Positions 47,605 to 57,765 of a stretch of DNA of 64,000 bases are shown piece after piece. Each line of letters starts with the position of its first letter. Positions within the stretch are counted from its first letter, which is position 1. The stretch is from positions 372,001-436,000 of the forward strand of contig JAGMVK010000021.1 of assembly GCA_020747065.1 (NCBI GenBank), given 5' to 3'. The translations under genes and the position numbers were made by a program. The notes under the pieces were generated by a model. The model worked only from the letters and a program-made list of their open reading frames with translations, was not told the origin of the DNA and searched no databases. Origin of the DNA: Cadophora sp. MPI-SDFR-AT-0126. Its lineage: Eukaryota; Ascomycota; Leotiomycetes; Helotiales; Ploettnerulaceae.

Positions 47605-49488
47605 ATGGCACTCACAGCAAGCCCAAAGGTATTCAAATATCATAGCCTTGTCCAAGCAGACTCATTCCGTCTGCTCCTTCTCCTGCCCTCGCCATCACAC
47701 GACTCTGATTTACACTGCCATGTTCTGTACACAACCCTCTCGCAATGCGATCGAGACATCATCGACCAATACACAGCACTATCTTATGTCTGGGGCGATC
47801 CATCCAACACCGGCAGCATCTACGTAGACGGAGCTCTCGTCACCATCACAGCGACGCTTGATGCCGCGCTCAGAGACCTCCGGGATGCATCCCGAGTGCA
47901 TCGAGTATGGGCTGATGCCCTCTGTATCGACCAATCGAACCTAACAGAAAGAGCAAGTCAAGTTGGTCTCATGGCCCAAATATACTCTATTGCGCATCAT
48001 ACAATCATTCACCTCGGTCCTCTGACTAGCGAAGCTGAAACTGTTCTCAGAGCTGCGCCATCGAACACTTCTGGAACGGTGGCCTATTCTCGTGATTTGG
48101 TAGATGTTGCTGAGCAACACATGCTCCAAGCGGTATGGTTCACACGCGTATGGGTCTTCCAGGAGCTGGTTCTCTCGCGGGATCCGTGGGTGCAGTGCGG
48201 CAATTTGCGAGCGCGCTGGACAGATCTCTGCAGAATGCTTCTACCGTCCGCTTGGAAACAGAACTCGAAGGAATTACAAGTCTTAGCAGATATGAATTCC
48301 AACCGTGGCCCTACACGACTCAAATTCCTGACGCTGTTGACCTCGCGACGTGGATTAGGTGCTACCGATCCCCGGGATATGATCTACGCCAACATGGGCA
48401 TCGCCTCCGATCTTTCGTCTTTGCTTCGTTATGTACAAGTCGATTATCGGAAGACATGTGACGAAGTCTATGAGTCTGTAGCGAGATATTTGTTGGAGAA
48501 CATTGGGCCCGGTGGCCCGACTGTCTTCTTTCCTCACGCGACATCAAGCGAGCTGAGCAAGCAGAAGGACCTAGCTTCCTGGGCTCCAGATTGGAGTCTC
48601 CCTGCTTCGAACCTGGTAGAGATGTACAAAGACAACAATGCAAGGAAGTTACACCTAGATTCGAAAGCCCATTATGCTTTCGTTGGTCAACCACTCACTC
48701 TGGCATGGGTGGGGTACGAAGGTGATGTAATAGAGAGTTTTAGTGAGCAACTACCAGATCCTGCATCTTTGAACAACAAGGAGAGAATCGCGTATCAGGC
48801 AGCAATTACCAAGTTGAAGGGAATGTACTCCAATATTTGGTGGTCTGGCGATGAGTCCGGTCAACACCAACACGTTGATCTAAGAGGGAAGGAAGAGGAG
48901 CATGAGAAGTTGTGTCGGGTGTTGAACCATGAGTGGTTGCAGATCCTGGGCAAAGAACTGCCTGGCCCACAAGCCAAGTCCTCTAAAGAGGATATGAAAA
49001 TTGAAGAGAATTTCTTGGGATGTTTCGGCAAGTGGGTGGCAGATCGCGCACCACAGCAGCTCATCATGGCTGGAAGTGGAAGCGAGGGCATGGCATCACT
49101 CATGTATACCCATCTTCTGCCGCAGCATATTCCAAGTGCTCTTACAGGAAGACGATTCGCAGCCACGAAAGCGGGTCGAGTCAGCGTCGTTCCTCGAAAT
49201 GTTCAGGTTGGAGACCTGGTCGTTCAATTAGCTGGCCCACTTAATGCTCTTGTTCTGCGGCGGGATCCTAGACCTCGCAATGCATGCTCAGCGAGGGAGA
49301 TCAAGACTGCGCTGAGAAAGTTGAATGAAGACGACTCGATACAGCCCAGTCTAAGAGCTGAAGCGATGGCTAGGATCGATGAAATGGCAATCAAGAATTG
49401 TACCCTGGTCGGTGAGTGTTATGTTGACGGATTTGTTGGTTGGAAGCTCAAAGAGAATTACGACTGTGATATATATGCTCTACGTTAG
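47605..49488 (+). CDS. HET-domain (heterokaryon incompatibility) protein
   Basis: Intronless gene of 627 aa. The HET domain is at about residues 55-200: YTALSYVWGDPSNTGSIYVD, then RVWADALCIDQSN.TERASQV and the MAQIYSIAHHTIIHLG block. This domain triggers cell death when incompatible hyphae fuse, but most family members have no known partner. The remaining 400 residues resemble the variable C-terminus of het-6-like proteins and include a conserved-looking GDLVVQLAGPLNALVLRRD and a final VGECYVDGFV...MK-type segment near the end. No NACHT or WD40 repeats are seen. Its stop is only 54 bp from the convergent BPL1 stop. Confidence 0.9.
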   Translation: MALTASPKVFKYHSLVQADSFRLLLLLPSPSHDSDLHCHVLYTTLSQCDRDIIDQYTALSYVWGDPSNTGSIYVDGALVTITATLDAALRDLRDASRVHRVWADALCIDQSNLTERASQVGLMAQIYSIAHHTIIHLGPLTSEAETVLRAAPSNTSGTVAYSRDLVDVAEQHMLQAVWFTRVWVFQELVLSRDPWVQCGNLRARWTDLCRMLLPSAWKQNSKELQVLADMNSNRGPTRLKFLTLLTSRRGLGATDPRDMIYANMGIASDLSSLLRYVQVDYRKTCDEVYESVARYLLENIGPGGPTVFFPHATSSELSKQKDLASWAPDWSLPASNLVEMYKDNNARKLHLDSKAHYAFVGQPLTLAWVGYEGDVIESFSEQLPDPASLNNKERIAYQAAITKLKGMYSNIWWSGDESGQHQHVDLRGKEEEHEKLCRVLNHEWLQILGKELPGPQAKSSKEDMKIEENFLGCFGKWVADRAPQQLIMAGSGSEGMASLMYTHLLPQHIPSALTGRRFAATKAGRVSVVPRNVQVGDLVVQLAGPLNALVLRRDPRPRNACSAREIKTALRKLNEDDSIQPSLRAEAMARIDEMAIKNCTLVGECYVDGFVGWKLKENYDCDIYALR

Positions 49489-49542
49489 GTATGACGAGGG
49501 TCAACTATGTTCATTCCATGTTCCTCTGAAGTCCTAGTAAGC

Positions 49543-51782
49543 TCATGTTTTCCGCTTCAGCAGTCCCTTGAAGAAGTCAAAGCTATTGCTGTCACTCTGC
49601 AGCTCCCAAATCTTGCCTGTTGGTCGATCTTCCCAGCCCAATTCTTCCGCTTTGAGCAGACCCCAATCCCTCGTAATGCCCTTGACTCTGGCTCTGACCC
49701 CACCTTCTGCCTCCAAAGTCACGATCTGATCAGTATGAAGCCAATGCTTGTAGTATGTCTCTTCCAACTTCTTGTCGAATCCAGTTCGACAGAACCCTTT
49801 GTAGATCGTTTCGAACTTCGTGAGGATCCGCGCAAGCAGTTTCTCGAGTGTAAATGGAGTGAAGTTGGGTGCTAGTAGTGCGTTGAGAGACGTCGTGGGT
49901 GCCGTATTCGTGGTATTGATGCCAATACCTACGACAAGATCATAATTTCCAGATGAATAAGATGAGTTGACTAGAATGCCACCGATCTTGACATACTCTT
50001 TCTTGCCTGGTTTCGTGGGGTCCAGCGCATCTTCAAATCATTGTTAGCCTGATCAATCGAATACACATTTTCAAAATCAAGACTCACAGACATCATTGGG
50101 CCACTTGAGCTTAACTGGCACATCTTGATAACCTCGATCATACGACTGAATGCCTTCAGCAATAGCGATTGCGGCCAGATACTGAATGAACACTACCGGT
50201 GCAGTGTTACCCAACTCCATTGGATGCTTCATCGTGGTTGAAAAGATTAAACAGCCTGCTGGTGAGACCCAGACGTTCGAACCTCGACCGCGGCCAGCTA
50301 CCTGAGTAGTGGCTGTGACAGTAAATCCTGGTGGCAAGGTAGAGAGAAGTTTAGGATTTCTGTTCGCTGTCAGTATTGAGGAGACCAAAATTGACGAGCA
50401 GAACTCACTTCTCAAGCAGAGTATTTGTACTCGTCACAACCTCGCCATACATGAGATATTTGCCATATTCCTCTGCCTCGCCTCCCCTCTCTTCCTGGTA
50501 CTTCTTCAAGTTCGCGTAAAATGCATGATGATTGAAATATGGTGTCTCTTTTGTGCCAGGCCATTCTGTCTCATGCGGTATGAGACGCTTCGTGATAGCG
50601 TTATAATCGACAATTCTGTCATCAGATGCACCATCGACTTGATCAGCCAGAGGCTCTTGTCCTTTTAAAAGACCAGGTAAAGGAAGGACTTTCGCAAGTT
50701 GATTTAACGACCAGCGAGACTCTTGCTTCTCCAGGTGGAACGTATCATTCTCTCCTTTGATGTACCCCTCGTCACCTTCTCTTGTAATAATGTCTTCCCA
50801 GGATGCTAGTAGCTCTGGTACCAAATAGTGATGCATAGATGAAAGATGTAGACGAGAAAGGGACGGTACCGAAGATGTCTCCTGGCTCACTGTCAATCCA
50901 AATTTGGCAAGACATGCCCTCAAGAAATTGACGCGGGCGTCATCGTCCTCAGCTAATTCTTCGACCAACTTGGGATAATTCGGGCTGTTTGATTTTGGAT
51001 CGAGATTGACGGCAGCAAACCTGTGGCTGTTAGACGCTAGACGATAAATGGAGAAGCGATGGACTCACTCTGGATGTGGTCCTGTCAATATTGCTCCTCC
51101 TTCGCCGACTTTGCAGTATACTACCGCTGCCGAGCCACCCTCAACATCGACGTCGCCTGAGTAATTTGCAAGAATCTCGACTCCTTTATCCGCGTAGGAT
51201 TTCGCATCGACAAATATGCCACCGCCATTGTAGTATGACCGGAATGTTTGAGGAACCACACCGGCTTTGAATGATTCGTTTTCGACTTTCACATCTACCG
51301 CTTTTGCACCAGCTTCGCTGTGATAGACGAAACCTTTGAAAGCACAGCCTCGACAGATTCCTGGGAAGAAAGCGAGTTCTCGATGGCCGATTACTTCCAA
51401 AACCCTGTTTCCAACCTCGAACTCGCATTTTGAGCTTCCGTAGTAGCCCCCAGCACAGAATCCAAGGTAAGAGCCGCCTCGACGGACGTATTGCTCGATA
51501 CGCCGATTTCCTTCGCCATTCAGAGACCGGCAGTAGCCCATATCTGCACCTCCAGGAAACACCAATAGAGCACATGAAGCTGTCCATGGCTCTTTAAGAA
51601 TCACGTTGTCGGTCACGGGAATGACAGCGTAATTTGGTGAGAGCAGACGCCGTAAAGTGTAAAGGCAATGCCTCACAGATTCAATCGTACTGCCATTGCC
51701 TAGAGATGTCAAAATCATTGCCCCGAAACTCGAATCTGTGATTACCTGAATAGACAAGGACGTTCACCTTCCTCGTTGCCAT
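49543..51782 (-). CDS. BPL1: Biotin--protein ligase (holocarboxylase synthetase)
   Basis: Attaches biotin to acetyl-CoA and pyruvate carboxylases. Five exons, 51782-51746, 51699-51069, 51020-50409, 50359-50088 and 50030-49543, give 679 aa, close to yeast Bpl1. The N-terminal half is the glutamine-amidotransferase-like BPL_N domain (LLVFPGGADMGYC, then GSYLGFCAGGYYG). The catalytic half starts at GEVVTSTNTLLEK and has the biotinyl-AMP loop GRGRGSNVWVSPAG and the KWPNDVYA motif, the latter created by the fourth splice. The C-terminal beta-barrel domain is present. The start is shared with COA4 through a 79-bp bidirectional promoter. Confidence 0.95.
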
Positions 51783-51861
51783 CTTCGGCCTTAGCCCAGC
51801 CGAGCTCAACCCAAACGAAATCGTAAATTCGCCTGATTCTCTCAATCACAACATCAACACA
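51783..51861. promoter_or_regulatory. 79-bp bidirectional promoter, BPL1 / COA4
   Basis: Only 79 bp separate the two divergent start codons, so core promoters and both leaders must overlap or lie within coding sequence. No TATA element is seen. Confidence 0.7.
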
Positions 51862-52305
51862 ATGTCGAAGTCAGAGAGCGATTCGAAAGCGGCAGCGGCG
51901 ATGGAAGAAGATGATGAGCCGGATGAATGGTGAGAAATGTAAATCCCAACAGTTGAGCGGATGAACCGCTGACTGGAGATTTGTAGGGACAAGCGGATTT
52001 TCAGTACTGGCTGCGCTGGTGAATCGTGAAATTCGAGGTCGCGTATCGATACAAGTTCTGATACAAACACAGCGGAGAACACGAAGATGACGGATTGCTA
52101 TTGGGAGAAGAAGGACTGGAGGCTTTGCAGGGACGAGGTGAGGAAGGAAACTTTCTCGATTTAGCGATTCCAAGCCGTATCACGTGTAGAAGGAAATTCC
52201 TGAAGCTCTACTGACTTGCTTTGGAATGCTTCATAGATGGAAAACTTCAAGAAGTGTTGGAAACAACATCAGAACGACAAGAGGACTGATTCGAAGGATG
52301 CTTGA
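51862..52305 (+). CDS. COA4: Cytochrome c oxidase assembly factor 4 (twin CX9C)
   Basis: Small mitochondrial intermembrane-space protein needed for complex IV assembly and imported by the Mia40 pathway. Four exons, 51862-51929, 51987-52018, 52073-52137 and 52237-52305, give 77 aa. Cysteines fall at 32, 42, 52 and 62, each separated by exactly nine residues, forming the CX9C pairs; the second exon is only 32 nt. The segment DEPDEWDKRIFSTGC and the end KRTDSKDA match Coa4/Cmc3 proteins. All three introns have GT-AG ends and keep the frame. The gene is invisible in any single open frame because each exon is short. It lies 277 bp upstream of MGM101, another mitochondrial gene. Confidence 0.92.
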
Positions 52306-52582
52306 TGTGGTGACGGAATTGCTCGGCGACCGATATGGAAGGAAGTTCGGCGAGTTGTAAGATTATCTGTAGATATAGCCATTTCCGCTTTAGGTATTAA
52401 GAGCTGCTTGCTCAATGTTCTCTGCTATCTGCCCGTGCTATCTGCTATAAATCTCCTTCCAATGTGTAAGTAATTTACGGTATTCTCGTGACGTTATCGG
52501 TCGCCCAATATGCTCCTCGGCAAATGGCACCTTTGATTTGCATCGCGAGCTATGCATGCAGCCTCTCAAAGCAACATCAACC

Positions 52583-53487
52583 ATGGCGGCTTCAATACCC
52601 AGAGCAGCACGCTCTCTGACAAGACATCTCTCTGCAGGTATATCTCGGCCATCGAGCTCAACAGCATTACAATCAACAGTTGCAGCAAAATCTGTACGAT
52701 GCCTCTCGACAGCCCGCCGATGTGCAGCTGTCCCAGCATCAAGCTATACCCGCAAGACTGCCGATGCAGCAAAGCCAGCACCTCCGCCACCAACAAAGGA
52801 GTCCTCTATCGATGACCAATCGCCGATAAAGGACATGACTGGTGGCCTGGCAGACGAGCCTCTTATTCTCGACGAAGGAAGCCGGCAGGTGGACTGGACG
52901 AGGTCGTTCCACGGTCTCTCTGCACAGCCCTTCTCCAAAGAAGCTGCAGACATTCTGCTGGCGCCAATCCCAGCAGATGATGTAGAGGTCAAACCAGATG
53001 GTATCATATACCTCCCGGAAATAAAATACAGGCGGATACTGAACAAGGCATTTGGACCTGGTGGTTGGGGTTTGGCGCCACGGGGAGAGACAATTGTTAC
53101 GGGGAAGAGCATAACCAGAGAATATGCGCTTGTCGCCCATGGAAGGTATATTTATTCTGCGAAGCAAGCAATTATCAGTAAGAAGATATGCTAATACTAT
53201 TACTCTGTAGGTTAGTATCAGTCGCACGAGGCGAACAAGATTATTTCTCTCCTGAGGGCATTCCCACCGCCACCGAAGGCTGCAAATCGAATGCACTCAT
53301 GCGCTGCTGCAAAGACCTCGGCGTTGCTAGCGAGCTGTGGGATCCTCGATATAATCGAAAGTTCATGAAGGATTATGCAAAGCAAATCTGGGTGGAGCAT
53401 GTACCGACCAAAAAGAAGAAGCAGATATGGCTGAGAAAGGATGATGAGCCACGATACCCGTTCAAGGAGTCCAAATTTGGTGCATAG
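52583..53487 (+). CDS. MGM101: MGM101 mitochondrial recombination protein
   Basis: Single-strand-annealing protein of the Rad52 type that maintains mitochondrial DNA. Exons 52583-53145 and 53211-53487 give 279 aa. The N-terminus ([19 protein letters not shown]) is a presequence, followed by a variable Pro/Ala region and the conserved core: [39 protein letters not shown] and, after splicing, [15 protein letters not shown]. It ends [20 protein letters not shown] chose the ATG at 52583 for its strong context (CAACCATGG); an in-frame ATG at 52556 would add nine residues, and an overlapping out-of-frame ATG lies at 52552. Confidence 0.95.
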
Positions 53488-54307
53488 AGTACTGCAATAG
53501 CGTGGCGTTCTGGTTTGTGTAGATGGTGGGATTATACTTTGAATTGTACGATACATGTACAGTACACATGGAAGAGGGGATACAAATGCATCACATCTCC
53601 TTCAGGCACCCCGATTGGCATATTCATGTTGGACAGTATGGTATGGGATACTTCATACATTTCGGATTCAGGCATGAGTGTTGTCCATCAGTACCACAGC
53701 ATCGCGGTCATTGGGTTCGTCAACTAGAGACCCGAACTTTGGTCGAATAGGCATTGATGGCTATGTGAAGACACTGCGAAGGAGCAGAGCTTAATTGTTC
53801 TCGCTCATGGCAGATTGATGGAGACATATCATCCGGGCCTCCGATTTCGTTTCTATGGGTGATGCTAATGTGCTGTCAGGATCCCGACCAAGCTTCAGTG
53901 AGCCTACCCTGGAACATTTCCGAGTGGGAAGCTTCAGGGACCTCTTTTCGAGCCTCAATCTATTTCCAGACCATCCTGCTCAGGAGTATCAGGCTTAAAA
54001 TCCTCTTGAGAGCTGACTGCATTTTATTGGGCCGGCGATGGGGTCTTTGTTGGACCCTTGTCTCATTGGACAGCCTCGGAGGCTGATGAGGCGAAGACCA
54101 TAGCCTCACAGTACCCTTCCTGGGCCGCTTCCCATGATTCACGCAAATAGCATCGCGGGAAGGAAGTATGTTGTATACTTCAAGTATGCCAATCGTGGCT
54201 CTTGTTAAGTGGTTATATATACCTCTTTATCTTTCTTATTTTTTTTTTGGCTCGTTTGCAACTTCTCGACCAAAGTTCCGTCTGACTTTTTTCCTTCAAC
54301 CACAACA
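53488..54307. other. Intergenic region upstream of the RTA1-like gene
   Basis: 3' flank of MGM101 and promoter of the RTA1-like gene. Frames here are short and unsupported. Confidence 0.45.
54214..54220 (+). promoter_or_regulatory. TATA-like element of the RTA1-like gene
   Basis: TATATAT about 90 nt upstream of the start codon, followed by a T- and C-rich leader. Confidence 0.4.
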
Positions 54308-55448
54308 ATGTCTGCAAATGTTATAGGACTCGAGGGCATTGCATCCAATATCACATCTCTAGACCAGTGTAACGTAGAGCTATGCACACTGGACTATGCT
54401 AGTCTCAGATATGTCCCCAACCTGGGAGCGAATGCCGCATTTTTTGGCGTCTTCGTTTCTCTCCTCATAGCGCAGATCGGCTTATGGTTTAGCTCTCGAA
54501 CGCGCAGCTACACGTTCTCAATGATCTGTGGTCTAATTTTAGAAGCCGTCGGATATGCTTTCAGAATAGTGATGAGGAAGCGCATGTTTGCGGATGGCCC
54601 GTTCCTCGTGTACGTTCCTCACCAGACGACATATTCCTGAAATTGACTCTCTCAAAAGCCAAATTATCTGCATCACAATCGCGCCAGTATTCTTCACCGC
54701 CGCACTGTACCTCACCCTCTCCAGAGTGATCGTCCACTACGGCATCTACAACTCCCGCATCTCGTCCAAAGCCTACACCATAGGTTTCATCGCCGCGGAT
54801 TTCCTCGCACTAGTCCTTCAATCAACTGGTGGTGCCCTAGCCGAAACAGCCAACGATCGAGCAACATCCAAGGCAGGGACCAATGTCATGGTTGGAGGAT
54901 TAGCATTCCAAGTTGCAAGCCTAGCAGTCTTTATTGGACTGGCTGCTGAATTCTTTTGGCGGGTTAAGGCCGACAGGAAACACATTCGTGCGACCAATTG
55001 GGCTTATGGCGTGCCTGAGAAACCAGCTGGCGATATCGACGGGCTGGAGACTTTCTTGTATGGTCCGTACCCATTCTACTCTATTCTCTATTCCATCCCC
55101 ATACAGATACTGATAAAAAGAGCAGCATTCACATTGGCGACGTTCCTAATCCTCATTCGGTCCTGTTTCCGCGTCGCTGAGCTCGTCAACGGCTTCCGCT
55201 CCAAGCTCGCTAACAATGAAGTGGCCTTCATGATACTTGAAGGCGGCATGATCGTCTTCGCAGCCTTGATCTTAACATTCTTTCATCCGGGACTGTATTT
55301 TGGACGGGAGATGTGGAAGGGAGATGGCTGGGGAAGAGAATTGAGGTATGGCAGAAGTAGTCCTGAGCTCTGGAAAGTGGAGAGTGCTGGAACCAGTATT
55401 CACGGGTCGTATGGGAATGTTAGTCGGCCTTGGCCACTTCAGCAGTAG
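54308..55448 (+). CDS. RTA1-like seven-transmembrane protein
   Basis: Member of the fungal RTA1/RSB1 lipid-translocating exporter family, which confers resistance to 7-aminocholesterol or exports long-chain bases; substrate here unknown. Exons 54308-54609, 54659-55057 and 55121-55448 give 342 aa. A glycosylatable N-terminus with two Cys residues precedes seven hydrophobic segments. Family blocks include GLILEAVGYAFRIVMR, IAPVFFTAALYLTLSRVI, DFLALVLQSTGGA and LILIRSCFRVAELVNGF. The first splice (donor GTACGT) joins PFLV to QIICITIAP. The second intron is 63 nt, so retaining it would keep the frame and add 21 residues. The tail after the last membrane segment is short and hydrophilic. Confidence 0.88.
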
Positions 55449-55773
55449 CTTAGTTGCATTGATAGAACTGCATTTTGAATGAACCTTTCAACAAGTAGTC
55501 GGGGTCTGGAGATTAGAATATGAGATGCGTACAGCTCGGTTTCATGCTGTGAGAGTCAAATTTAAAGTACTATTACTTTTTCCAAGCTTTGGATATTGCA
55601 ATATCAAGTGAGGTGAAGGTCGATTGTATGGAGTAAACAAGTTTTCGCTTACAGCACTTCGAAGTGTCGACAATCTACTTCATCACGAAGCGTAGACGAA
55701 CTTCAACTCGCCCAGAGCCTAGTTTTCCATTAATTGGCTGTGTTACTACACCACACTCCCCTTCAAATACCCC
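55449..55773. other. Convergent intergenic region
   Basis: 3' flanks of the RTA1-like gene and the dual zinc-finger factor. Nothing else is seen. Confidence 0.4.
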
Positions 55774-57569
55774 TCATTCAACCAAAGAAGCAGCCAGCAT
55801 AATCAACCCCCCAAACCCATCCATTCCCAAACACCACTCCTCCCAATTCTCGACTCCCCCCGACGATCTCCTGCACGAGCCCAGCGCCTCATACAGCAAC
55901 GCCGCATTCCCGCAATACCTCTGTCCATCCCTCAGCTTGACCAACTCCCCATCGCTAGCTAGGCCGAACTCCTTCTGGGTCTGCGCACTGTCGCGCTCAG
56001 CTTGCCAGGCTGTTTCGGAGGTGGCTTCCCAGAGCTGCTTTTTGGCTGGGAGGGGCGCGAGGATTAGGTCGGATTGTAACTCGCAGAGGCCGGACGGTTC
56101 GAAGTAGACGAGCATGTTGAGGACGCGGTAGATGATCGACAGTCTGTGGAGGGAGGAAGATCAGGGTGTTAGTGTTTTCTTCGCTTTCGCATGTTGATCA
56201 GGGAGGAATGTGTGGGGGTTCAAATGACATGCCTTCGTCTCGATTCTTCATGCAACCACGCTTTCCAGCTTAGTTTGAGATCGTTGGCTGGAGGTATTTG
56301 CTGAGTAAAGCCTGGTGGCTTGTTCTGGGAGAGCTGTAATGAGATCGCCTGAATCCAATTCTTGTCAGTGTAGCTCGGTCGGAAGGAAGACGGATAGCAG
56401 GACTTACGATCACGGTTGTTACTAGTAGAGTATCCAAGTTATTGTCGTCTGTCTCTCCTTCATCCAGACGAATGAGGATATAGACAGCTAGTGCTTGCAT
56501 GCCGGCAAGTAATTCGACACTATCTAGCTCACGATGCTATGTCTCTTGTCAGTGACTTTCCCTCGGGGATGTCAAGACCCTTATGGATCAATATCGGAAG
56601 TAAAATACCTCTGCACACAAACGTTCACACTCCAACTTAACATTCTTCCAGAACAACTTCCTACTTCCTTGGATCCGACTACTGATCATATGCACCAAAC
56701 TAATACAGTTTGTAAGCGGCTCAAAATGAGAATACCCAATCTCAGACGATATCATGCGAGGATGAATGAACGGCGGAAGCATCCCATTCCGCGACATCAT
56801 AAGAGGGAAAGACTTGAGGTTGTGGAAGAGGAGATTGGCTATCCTTTGAGTACTGGGCTTGGGTCTTGGTCGGATGGTGAGAATCCGTATTGAGCTTGAT
56901 GGCGATGCTGGTATTGGTATGTTGAAGGGGTCTATGGCTTGACGTGTGTGAAGTAGGTGGGTGATTGGGCTTGGGGTTCTTTGTGCTGGAGGTGGGGGAT
57001 TCAAGGTGAGATCTAGTGCGAAATCGTTGAGGGTTTGTGTGTTGAGCAAGTCGGCGAAGCTGAGTTCCGGGAGATCCCAGGGCAGGTAGACATCTCCGAA
57101 ATTTGTGAAGTTGGAGTTTGATAGGAGTGCGTCTTGATGCGTCACCTGACCGTAACTGCTCTGATCTGGGGGAGGCTCAATTATAAGAGGCTCTAGCGTG
57201 GACGAAGAGGGCACACTCTGCTGGTTGGTTGTTAAATTGTTGTGATGGGCCTTCGGTAAGGTCGCCTCGGTGGTCTTGGTTGGAAAATGGCATTCGATGC
57301 CTTTGAGCATGCACCTCGAGCATGCCGGCCGCTTGTTATCACAACGTGCTTTCCTTTTGGCACAAGAAACGCAAGATCGAACTCGGGGAGCACTGATACC
57401 ACTTTTTCGAGACCGGCAGTAATACCCATGTCTCTTCAACGTAGACTCTAGACAACCAGTATCAGCAGTTGTTCAAGGATGGGTAAGTATCGAATGTGGG
57501 AAGGTTCCACTAACGCTTGTCAAAAGGCTTGTTGCACTGCCCGCACCGTAGCACATTCCCGTCAGACAT
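55774..57569 (-). CDS. Transcription factor with C2H2-like finger plus Zn2Cys6 cluster
   Basis: Five exons, 57569-57515, 57447-56609, 56536-56408, 56348-56233 and 56143-55774, give 502 aa. Exon 1 plus the start of exon 2 form a finger with C9, C12, H25 and C29 (CGQCNKPFDK, then STLKRHGYYC). Six cysteines at 44, 47, 54, 61, 64 and 71 then make a classic CX2CX6CX6CX2CX6C binuclear cluster. This double DNA-binding head is a known but uncommon fungal layout. The middle is Pro/Asn/Leu-rich; the rest is helical and resembles a fungal-specific regulatory region (WLHEESRRRLSIIYRVLN). The fourth intron has a GC donor (GCATGT at 56232). The gene is divergent from the SDR and may regulate it. Confidence 0.88.
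56144..56232 (-). other. GC-AG intron in the dual zinc-finger factor
   Basis: An 89-nt intron with donor AAG|GCATGT and acceptor CCACAG|A. Only this junction continues the frame from EESRR into LSIIYRVLNMLVYF; the GT four bases downstream shifts the frame. Confidence 0.75.
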
Positions 57570-57688
57570 TTTTGAAATGAGCGCGGAGCAAATTAGACTT
57601 TGTCAAGAATGTTGTGAGATTGAATAGGGATGTCTATGTGCCGATGTGGTTTGACTTGCCACATTTGTCAGCATGTACGTATGAGCGG

Positions 57689-57706
57689 GCGGAACATTTT
57701 GTAGAA
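57689..57706 (+). repeat. Direct repeat copy 1 (CGGAACATT type) in divergent promoter
   Basis: GCGGAACATTTTGTAGAA, matching copy 2 at 16 of 18 positions. It carries a CGG triplet, the usual Zn2Cys6 half-site. Confidence 0.65.
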
Positions 57707-57747
57707 TGCCAAGCATCTCGTCAATATCCTAATTGAATTAACCGAAG

Positions 57748-57765
57748 GCGGAACATTGTGCAGAA
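57748..57765 (+). repeat. Direct repeat copy 2 (CGGAACATT type) in divergent promoter
   Basis: GCGGAACATTGTGCAGAA, 59 bp downstream of copy 1 and in the same orientation. It lies between the transcription factor and the SDR gene. Confidence 0.65.
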
